43,977 bases of DNA from an uncultured Collinsella sp. (GTDB taxonomy: Bacteria > Actinomycetota > Coriobacteriia > Coriobacteriales > Coriobacteriaceae), in the NCBI GenBank assembly GCA_902478365.1, contig CABSKX010000013.1, positions 1 to 43,977 on the forward strand, written 5' to 3'. The first letter of the stretch is position 1; each line of letters opens with the position of its first letter. Shown piece by piece: positions 38,770 through 43,977 of this stretch. A program made the position numbers and the translations under genes. A model generated the notes under the pieces. The model worked only from the letters and a program-made list of their open reading frames with translations, was not told the origin of the DNA and did not search any database.

Positions 38770-41520
38770 ATGTCTGACAAGCGCCGTACCTTTGCCGTCA
38801 TCGACGGCAACTCGCTCATGCACCGCGCCTTCCACGCCGTGCCGCCCACCATGAACGCGCCGGACGGTCGTCCCACCAACGCGATCTTTGGCTTTTTGAA
38901 TATGTTCCTCAAGATGATTGACGCCTTTAATCCCGACGGCGTTGTCGTGGCGTTTGACAAGGGCAAGCCGCGCGTGCGCATGGAGATGCTGCCGCAGTAC
39001 AAGGCCCAACGCCCGCCCATGGACCCCGATCTGCACGCACAGTTTCCCATGATTAAGGAGCTGCTCGCCGCGCTCAACGTGCCGATTTTGCAGTCCGAGG
39101 GCTGGGAAGGCGATGACATCCTGGGCACTATGGCGCGTCTGGGCGAGCAGGCCGGCTGTGACATGCTGCTGGTGACCGGTGATCGCGATATGTATCAGCT
39201 CGTGACCGAGCACGTCAACGTGGTCTCGACCCGCAAGGGCCTGTCCGACGTGGCGATCATGACGCCCGAGAGCGTGGACGATCTGTATCACGGCATCACG
39301 CCGGCGCTCGTGCCCGACTTTTATGGTCTGAAGGGCGACACGTCCGATAACATCCCCGGCGTGCCGGGCATCGGCCCCAAAAAGGCGAGCGCGCTCATTG
39401 CGCAGTACGGTAGCCTGGACGAGGTCATCGCACACGCCGATGAGGTCAAGGGCAAGATGGGCGAAAACCTGCGCGCACACATCGACGACGCGCTGCTGAG
39501 CCGTAAGGTGGCGACCATCCGCACCGATGCGCCCGTTGAGCTCGATTTTGAGTCGACGTCCTTCCCGGCGTTTTCTGCCGATGAGGTTTCCGCGGCGCTG
39601 GGTACGCTTGGTATCACCGCTATGCAGAACCGTTTCTTGGCGCTGATCGGCGGCGAGGGCGGGGCTGCTGCTGCCTCCAGTGTGTTTGAGATACCTGCGA
39701 TAGTTCGCGCAACCGCCGGCGATGCTGAGGCGCTTGGTGCCGTTGCGGCTGAGGTTTCCCGCGCGGTTGATGCCGGCGAGTGGGTCGCCGCCGTGGTGGA
39801 CGACGACAAGGAAGAGGGCGCGCTCTTTGGGCTGACGCGCACGCTGTGGCTGGCGACGTCCAAGGGCCTGTTCGCGCTCGAGGAGGGCGACAGCGATGCG
39901 GCGGTTGAGGTTGAGGGCTTTAACTTCGCCCACGGCGTGATTGCCGGCGTGCTCGCGCGCCTGTTTATGGAGGGCCGCGTGGCGAGCCCGGATATGAAGG
40001 CGCTGCTGCACGAGCTTTCGCCTATCGATTCCTCTGAGCCCGAGCTCATGGATCCGCTGGCAGTCGATTCCACGCGCATCTTCGATACCGTTGTTGCCGC
40101 CTACCTGTTGGATTCCGATCGCTCCGAGTTCGATGAGGCATATCTTGCCGATACCTATCTGCAGATGGCGCTGCCTGCGGCGCGCGGCGCAGAGGGTGCT
40201 GGTGAGGACGCTCCGGCGCCTGCCGCTCGCACGGCGGCCTTGACGCTGGTGCTGGTCGCACCGCTGCGCGACCGCATGGCCCGCGAGAACGCCGCCAACG
40301 TGTTCGATGGCATCGAGATGCCGCTCGTGCCGGTACTTGCCAAGATGGAGCGCGCGGGCATGCTCGTGGATCCCGATCGCCTGCACAGCCTGTCCGAGGG
40401 CCTGGCGACCCAGATCACCGAGGTCGAGCGAAGCATTCGCGACCTGGCGGGTGACGAGACCTTCAATATTGGCAGTCCCATGCAGCTGTCGCACGTGCTG
40501 TTTGACGTTATGGGGCTTCCGACCAAGGGCCTCAAAAAGACTAAGCGCGGCTATTATTCGACCAACGCCAAGGTGTTGAGCGACCTTGCCCGCGACCACG
40601 AGATTGTGCGCCTGATTTTGGACTGGCGTGAGAAGTCCAAGATTAAGTCGACCTATCTGGACACGCTAGGTCCGTTGCGCCGTGGTGACGGTCGAGTGCA
40701 CACCACGTACAACCAGACCATCACCGCGACGGGGCGTCTGTCCTCGAGCGACCCGAACCTGCAGAACATTCCGACGCGCTCGGAGCTGGGGCGTACCGTC
40801 AAGACGGCGTTCTCGGCGGGCGAGGGCAGCGTCTTTTTGGCGGTGGACTACTCGCAGATCGAGCTGCGTCTGCTGGCGCATCTTTCGGGTGATGAACATC
40901 TGGTACGTGCCTTTAACGAGGGCGAGGACTTCCACGCCGAGACGGCCGCGCGCGTGTTTGGCGTTCCCGTGTCCGAAGTAACGCCCGACCTACGCAGCCG
41001 CGCCAAGGCTGTGAACTTTGGTATCGTGTACGGCCAGCAGGCCTACGGCCTGTCGCGGTCGCTGCATATCTCGATGGCCGAGGCGCGCGATATGATCGAT
41101 CGCTACTACGAGGCCTACCCGGGCGTGCGCACGTTCCTCGACAATGTGGTGGCGCGCGCCAAGCAGACGGGCTATGCCGAGACCATGTATGGCCGCCGTC
41201 GCCATATTCCCGAGCTCAAGGCCAAAAACCCACAGCTCCGCGGCTTTGGTGAGCGTACGGCCATGAACCATCCTATGCAGGGCACCGCGGCCGACATCAT
41301 CAAGATCGCGATGGCCCGCGTAAGCCGCCGCCTGGAAGAAGAGGGCTTTGCTGCCCACATGATTCTGCAGGTACACGACGAACTGGACTTTGAGTGCCCC
41401 ATCGACGAAGTCGAGCGCCTCACCGCCATGGTCCGCGACGTCATGGAGCACGTCGTAGACCTACGCGTACCGTTGATCGCCGAAGCCAGCACCGGCATAA
41501 CCTGGGCCGACGCGAAATAG
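38770..41520 (+). CDS. polA: DNA polymerase I
   Basis: Repair and Okazaki-processing polymerase, 916 residues. The N-terminal 5'-3' exonuclease (about 1-290) has IDGNSLMHRAFHA, VAFDKGKPRVRMEMLPQYKAQR, EGDDILG, GDRDMYQL and GDTSDNIPGVPGIGPKKA. The middle 3'-5' exonuclease-like domain (about 300-510) lacks the DEDD metal residues (for example AAVVDDDKEE in place of the FDTET motif), so proofreading is probably lost, as in many Gram-positive PolA. The polymerase domain has motif A DYSQIELRLL (Asp693), motif B RSRAKAVNFGIVYG (Lys746, Tyr754) and motif C QVHDELDFE (His869-Asp870-Glu871). The ATG 38770 is preferred over an upstream GTG. Confidence 0.97.
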   Translation: MSDKRRTFAVIDGNSLMHRAFHAVPPTMNAPDGRPTNAIFGFLNMFLKMIDAFNPDGVVVAFDKGKPRVRMEMLPQYKAQRPPMDPDLHAQFPMIKELLAALNVPILQSEGWEGDDILGTMARLGEQAGCDMLLVTGDRDMYQLVTEHVNVVSTRKGLSDVAIMTPESVDDLYHGITPALVPDFYGLKGDTSDNIPGVPGIGPKKASALIAQYGSLDEVIAHADEVKGKMGENLRAHIDDALLSRKVATIRTDAPVELDFESTSFPAFSADEVSAALGTLGITAMQNRFLALIGGEGGAAAASSVFEIPAIVRATAGDAEALGAVAAEVSRAVDAGEWVAAVVDDDKEEGALFGLTRTLWLATSKGLFALEEGDSDAAVEVEGFNFAHGVIAGVLARLFMEGRVASPDMKALLHELSPIDSSEPELMDPLAVDSTRIFDTVVAAYLLDSDRSEFDEAYLADTYLQMALPAARGAEGAGEDAPAPAARTAALTLVLVAPLRDRMARENAANVFDGIEMPLVPVLAKMERAGMLVDPDRLHSLSEGLATQITEVERSIRDLAGDETFNIGSPMQLSHVLFDVMGLPTKGLKKTKRGYYSTNAKVLSDLARDHEIVRLILDWREKSKIKSTYLDTLGPLRRGDGRVHTTYNQTITATGRLSSSDPNLQNIPTRSELGRTVKTAFSAGEGSVFLAVDYSQIELRLLAHLSGDEHLVRAFNEGEDFHAETAARVFGVPVSEVTPDLRSRAKAVNFGIVYGQQAYGLSRSLHISMAEARDMIDRYYEAYPGVRTFLDNVVARAKQTGYAETMYGRRRHIPELKAKNPQLRGFGERTAMNHPMQGTAADIIKIAMARVSRRLEEEGFAAHMILQVHDELDFECPIDEVERLTAMVRDVMEHVVDLRVPLIAEASTGITWADAK

Positions 41521-41554
41521 GAAAGTAACCACAGTTCCAAAATAACCAAAAGCA

Positions 41555-41588
41555 GAAGGGGGCTCCTTGCCAACAAGGAGCCCCCTTC
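41555..41588. terminator. Terminator between polA and HAD gene
   Basis: Perfect 15-bp stem GAAGGGGGCTCCTTG / CAAGGAGCCCCCTTC with CCAA loop. The T-run is poor on plus (GTTCC) and better on minus (TGCTTTTGGTTATTTT), so it may act in both directions between these convergent genes. Confidence 0.75.
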
Positions 41589-41655
41589 GTTCCAAAAAAT
41601 TCAGCCAAGTATCTAGACGCCAAGACGCCATCTAGGCGGCAGGTAAGTAAACCTA

Positions 41656-41784
41656 GGGCCTGGCCGGGCGGCACGGGATAACTTTTCGTAGATTCCGCAC
41701 GCAAAGAAAGCCACTTAATGTGGCTTTCGTCTTGCGCAGGACCTGACCGAGCGAAAAGTTATCCCGTGCCGCCCGGCCAGGCCC
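41656..41784. repeat. 129-bp nested inverted-repeat element
   Basis: Outer arms are 33 bp and perfectly complementary (41656-41688 and 41752-41784), including CACGGGATAACTTTTCG. Inside lies a second hairpin GAAAGCCAC-TTAAT-GTGGCTTTC (41706-41728) extended by imperfect CGCAA...TTGCG pairing. It lies between the converging polA and HAD genes, 11 bp from the HAD stop. No transposase or target duplication was seen. Confidence 0.92.
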
Positions 41785-41794
41785 GATGGGACGG

Positions 41795-42622
41795 CTACCG
41801 AGCCGCCAAGATGGCGTCGATGAGCGTCAGTACGCCCCCGTCGTTGTTGCTCGGAATGCGCCACTTAGCATGCGCGTTCATATGCTCCTCGGCGTTGTCC
41901 ACGATAAAGCTGTGACCGACGCGCTCCAGCATGGGGATGTCATTGTACGTATCGCCCGCGGCAGCGGCGTCAGCGATATCGATGCCCAGGTGCTCGCAAA
42001 GATGCGCGACGCCGGCGCCCTTGTCGACACCCAGGTTCATAAAGTCGATCCACTCGCGCCCGGCGTTGGTGACGTAGAGCTTGTCCGAGAACTCGGGGCT
42101 ATAGGTCTCGCGGAAAGCGGGCTCGGCGTCGTAGCCGGGGAAGAAGACCGAAATCTTGTTGGACTCGAAATCAATGCCCTCAAAGCTGTCGACGTAGTTG
42201 ATTGTGTTGTAGTAGACGCTGATCTCGTCGTGGTACTGATGGTCGCGGGCAAGCACGTAGAACTCGTCGAAGCAGCACAGGACGGGAACGGCGCGCGGGT
42301 CCTCCGAGGCACGGCTCAAGACCTGCTGATACAGCGCCACATCGATGTTGCTCTTATAGATATAGTTGCCGCGATAGATGACGCAGGCTCCGTTGTCGGG
42401 ACAAAAGGCGAGGCGGTTCTTGATGCCCTCGAACATCTCCTCGAGCTTGGGGGCCGGACGTCCGCTAGCGGGGCAGAACACGATGCCAGCCTCGGCGAGC
42501 TTGTCCAGGCGCTCATCAAGACCCTGAGGTAGCACGCGCTCGTCGGTCAGCAGCGTCTTGTCCATATCAACGGCGAGAATCTTAATGTTTCCGATATTGG
42601 CATCCGATTCGTAAGTTTGCAT
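41795..42622 (-). CDS. HAD-superfamily Cof-type phosphatase
   Basis: 275-residue HAD IIB (Cof/YidA-like) hydrolase. Motif I VDMDKTLL has nucleophile Asp19 and general acid Asp21; motif II is FCPASGRP; the cap domain spans about 85-190; motif III is the Lys in LGVDKGAGVAHLCEHLGI and motif IV AAGDTYNDIPML. Such enzymes dephosphorylate sugar phosphates, FMN or PLP; the substrate cannot be named. ATG 42622 with GAAAGGCTC upstream on minus. Its last codons (41802-41818) have an inverted near-copy at 41624-41640. Confidence 0.9.
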   Translation of the reverse strand: MQTYESDANIGNIKILAVDMDKTLLTDERVLPQGLDERLDKLAEAGIVFCPASGRPAPKLEEMFEGIKNRLAFCPDNGACVIYRGNYIYKSNIDVALYQQVLSRASEDPRAVPVLCCFDEFYVLARDHQYHDEISVYYNTINYVDSFEGIDFESNKISVFFPGYDAEPAFRETYSPEFSDKLYVTNAGREWIDFMNLGVDKGAGVAHLCEHLGIDIADAAAAGDTYNDIPMLERVGHSFIVDNAEEHMNAHAKWRIPSNNDGGVLTLIDAILAAR

Positions 42623-42765
42623 AAAAGCGAGCCTTTCGTTTCGAGATTGTTTCAGACGTTATAACCATCAACTCGTAGTCGGCCGTATTTTCGCAGGAAC
42701 GGAGCGTATTTGCACCACGCTTCACAAACTAATGAAAAAACTTTTCAGAAATTTGAATTTGTCGC

Positions 42766-42793
42766 TTGTGCAGCGGGCACTTTATCGTAATAT
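42766..42793 (+). promoter_or_regulatory. Candidate argG leader promoter
   Basis: TTGTGC, 16-bp spacer, TAATAT. Transcription would start near 42800, precisely where the folded leader begins. Confidence 0.55.
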
Positions 42794-42800
42794 AGCGAGC

Positions 42801-42857
42801 ATCGAAAACGGAGACGGCAAAATAGCCGCTTACCGAGGAAAAGGTACCGTTTACGAT
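42801..42857 (+). ncRNA. Candidate structured 5' leader (three-way junction)
   Basis: P1 pairs 42801-42811 with 42847-42857: ATCG/CGAT, an A-A mismatch, then AAACGG/CCGTTT. P2 is CGGC-AAAATA-GCCG (42815-42828). P3 is TACC-GAGGAAAA-GGTA (42831-42846) stacked directly on P1. The junction strands are AGA, CT and none. The compact form suggests a regulatory RNA, but no known riboswitch class was recognised. Confidence 0.45.
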
Positions 42858-42896
42858 ATTTGAATTGCGCCCGGCGATAGGTGAAAGGAGAGGCAG

Positions 42897-42971
42897 ATGC
42901 AGTTCGTACAGATCATCACTACTGCAGACAATGCCATCCGACGCCAGCGCGCAATTTCCCGACGACGATAA
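42897..42971 (+). CDS. Arg-rich leader peptide upstream of argG
   Basis: A 24-codon reading frame with ATG, a strong AAAGGAGAGG ribosome site 4 bases upstream and a TAA stop. It begins MQFVQIITTADNAI and ends RRQRAISRRR: six Arg codons (CGA four times, CGC twice) among the last ten codons, three consecutive CGA just before the stop. This is the layout of an amino-acid attenuation leader, and the next gene, argG, makes arginine. It overlaps a hairpin (GACGAT-AACA-ATCGTC, 42964-42979) that a ribosome stalled at the last Arg codons would block. The peptide itself probably has no function beyond sensing. Confidence 0.72.
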   Translation: MQFVQIITTADNAIRRQRAISRRR

Positions 42972-43043
42972 CAATCGTCTCTGTCCGCATGGGGCGAATT
43001 GCCTCAACAGAGTCATTTTGAGGTCGTTGGGTTTTAGCACGAC
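42964..43043 (+). promoter_or_regulatory. Mutually exclusive hairpins after the leader peptide
   Basis: A: GACGAT/ATCGTC (42964-42979). B: CTCTGT (42979-42984)/ACAGAG (43007-43012) enclosing GGGGC/GCCTC. C: CCTCAA (43002-43007)/TTGAGG (43018-43023), which shares bases with B. D: GTCGT (43023-43027)/ACGAC (43039-43043), which overlaps the 5' arm of the downstream terminator-like hairpin. A overlaps the last Arg codons. Confidence 0.4.
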
Positions 43044-43082
43044 ATTGCTGCATGTTTCTAGGGCATGTATGTGCTGATTTTT
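43034..43082 (+). terminator. Candidate attenuator terminator upstream of argG
   Basis: TTAGCAC (43034-43040) pairs with GTGCTGA (43071-43077) with one wobble, TGCATG (43049-43054) with CATGTA (43064-43069), then TTTTT (43078-43082). The stem has an eight-base left bulge and is only moderately strong. Confidence 0.45.
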
Positions 43083-43176
43083 GCTATTTAACCTGATATT
43101 GCACGGTATATGACCTTGAAATGACTTGCAACTGACCGATGTTCTAACTAGCTACCAAGGGCGAAAGGAAACAGCC

Positions 43177-43977
43177 ATGAGCAAGGAAAAAGTCGTTCTC
43201 GCATATTCCGGTGGTCTTGATACATCCGTATGTGTCAAGTGGCTCCAGGACGAGAAGAATCTCGATGTCGTTTGTGTCTGCGGCAACGTGGGCCAGGAGG
43301 AGACCGGCCTGGACGCCAAGAAGCAGAAGGCCCTCGACCTGGGCGTTCTCGATTGCCAGGTGCTCGACCTGCGCGACGAGTTCTCCGATGAGTTCTTGAC
43401 TAAGGCCATCGCCGCAAACTCCATGTACGAGAACAAGTACCCGCTGCTCTCCGCTTTGTCTCGTCCGCTGCTCGCCAAGAAGCTTGTCGAGGTCGCTCAT
43501 GAGTTTGGCGCGACCTACGTCGCCCACGGCTGCACCGGCAAGGGTAACGACCAGGTCCGTTTTGAGGCTGCCGTCAAGGCCCTCGACCCCGAGCTCAAGG
43601 TTATCGCCCCGGTTCGCGAGTGGGACCTGAAGTGCCGTCCCGACGAGGTCGCCTATGCCCACGCCCACAACGTGCCGGTTCCCGAGGGTGCCAACGACAA
43701 CCCCTACTCCATCGATGACAACCTGTGGGGTCGCGCCATCGAGTGCGGTCACCTGGAGGATCCCTGGAACGAGCCGCTCGACGACGCTTGGGTTATGACC
43801 AAGAACCCCGAGGACACGCCCGACACCCCGACGTATACCGAGATCGAGTTTGAGGCCGGCAAGCCCGTCGCCGTCGATGGCAAGAAGATGAAACTCTCCG
43901 AGATCGTCATTGCCCTCAACAAGATTTCGGGCGACAACGGCTTTGGTCGCCTGGACCTGGTCGAGGATCGTCTGGTG
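43177..43977 (+). CDS. argG: Argininosuccinate synthase (5' part, runs off the window)
   Basis: Condenses citrulline and aspartate with ATP, the penultimate arginine step. The first 267 codons are present; the rest lies beyond the window. The N-terminal ATP loop AYSGGLDTSVCVKWL (SGGxD PP-motif), the CTGKGNDQVRFE segment and PVREW are diagnostic, and SIDDNLWGRAIECGHLEDPW follows as in the family. The ATG has AAAGGAA upstream. It stands behind a 280-nt leader with an Arg-rich reading frame, suggesting attenuation by arginine supply. Confidence 0.97.
   Translation, partial: MSKEKVVLAYSGGLDTSVCVKWLQDEKNLDVVCVCGNVGQEETGLDAKKQKALDLGVLDCQVLDLRDEFSDEFLTKAIAANSMYENKYPLLSALSRPLLAKKLVEVAHEFGATYVAHGCTGKGNDQVRFEAAVKALDPELKVIAPVREWDLKCRPDEVAYAHAHNVPVPEGANDNPYSIDDNLWGRAIECGHLEDPWNEPLDDAWVMTKNPEDTPDTPTYTEIEFEAGKPVAVDGKKMKLSEIVIALNKISGDNGFGRLDLVEDRLV

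Larger units (their letters stand above)
42623..43176. other. 554-bp leader/control region between HAD gene and argG
   Basis: The left 140 bp is AT-rich and should hold the divergent HAD promoter, not resolved. Then come a plus-strand promoter (42766-42793), a three-way-junction fold (42801-42857), a 24-codon Arg-rich reading frame (42897-42971), alternative hairpins (42964-43043) and a terminator-like hairpin (43034-43082). The last 94 bp before argG show no clear element except its ribosome site. Confidence 0.75.

Noticed and set aside
38671..40599. Minus-strand open frame across polA
   Set aside because: Antisense to the well-supported polA gene and contains no recognisable domain.
42754..42866. 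ArgR operator (ARG box) upstream of argG
   Set aside because: Two TTTGAATT stretches occur (near 42753 and 42860) but neither has the second half ATTCA in the correct orientation and spacing.
42729..43040. 103-codon minus-strand frame opposite the argG leader
   Set aside because: No ribosome site, no family resemblance, and it overlaps the promoter, folded leader and leader peptide on the other strand.

Overview
This 44-kb window is a stretch of bacterial chromosome, GC-rich (about 60 percent by eye) and almost wholly coding. Gene content and order point to an actinobacterium of the class Coriobacteriia, most like Collinsella: a division/cell-wall (dcw) cluster without ftsA, ftsZ followed by pgeF, yggS, sepF, yggT and divIVA, and frequent GTG/TTG starts. 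That assignment rests on recognition of families and gene order, not on a database search. No tRNA, rRNA, CRISPR array, prophage or insertion sequence was seen.

Layout. 176-2781: pyrG (CTP synthase) and, 2 bp on, a XerD-type recombinase, closed by a 20-bp-stem terminator. 2782-3243: a 462-bp control region with several repeat motifs. 3244-17386: dcw cluster mraZ, rsmH, ftsL-like, ftsI, murF, mraY, murD, ftsW, murG, murC, murB, ftsQ, with short gaps or overlaps. 17586-18653: ftsZ with its own upstream region and terminator. 18864-24097: pgeF fused by an ATGA overlap to pstS-pstC-pstA-pstB and then phoU. 24218-26784: yggS, sepF, yggT and divIVA resume the usual actinobacterial order, so the phosphate operon sits inside the division cluster. 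26950-29498 (minus strand): a nitroreductase, a DUF47/PhoU-like protein and a Pit phosphate transporter. 29749-32886: a small beta-rich protein, a Bax-inhibitor-1-like membrane protein, a PARG/macrodomain-like protein and an SGNH hydrolase. 32889-33207: a non-coding element of six 15-bp repeats in strictly alternating orientation on a 40-bp pitch, bracketed by two related hairpins. 33220-35665 (minus): thiD and thiC, thiC behind a TPP riboswitch. 35738-36253: a membrane-anchored unknown protein. 36294-38603 (minus): yaaA and an M18 aminopeptidase. 38770-41520: polA. 41624-41818: a large nested inverted repeat. 41795-42622 (minus): a HAD phosphatase. 42623-43977: a long leader region and the 5' part of argG.

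How it fits together. The first two thirds make precursors and machines for septal peptidoglycan: UDP-MurNAc-pentapeptide synthesis (MurB, C, D, F), lipid I/II (MraY, MurG), glycan polymerase and transpeptidase (FtsW, FtsI), the divisome scaffold (FtsQ, FtsL-like, FtsZ, SepF, DivIVA). Two phosphate importers, each with a PhoU-like partner, lie close by.

The most unusual signals are non-coding: (i) the alternating repeat array at 32943-33158; (ii) the argG leader, where a promoter is followed exactly at the expected transcript start by a compact three-way-junction fold, a 24-codon reading frame with six Arg codons among its last ten, and a terminator-like hairpin before argG, which looks like arginine-sensing attenuation; (iii) the 33-bp perfect inverted repeat with a nested hairpin between polA and the HAD gene; (iv) a near-identical 14-mer upstream of both mraZ and ftsZ. 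Among proteins, the PARG-like protein has QEA where the catalytic QEE is expected, and yggT appears to lack any ATG, GTG or TTG start.
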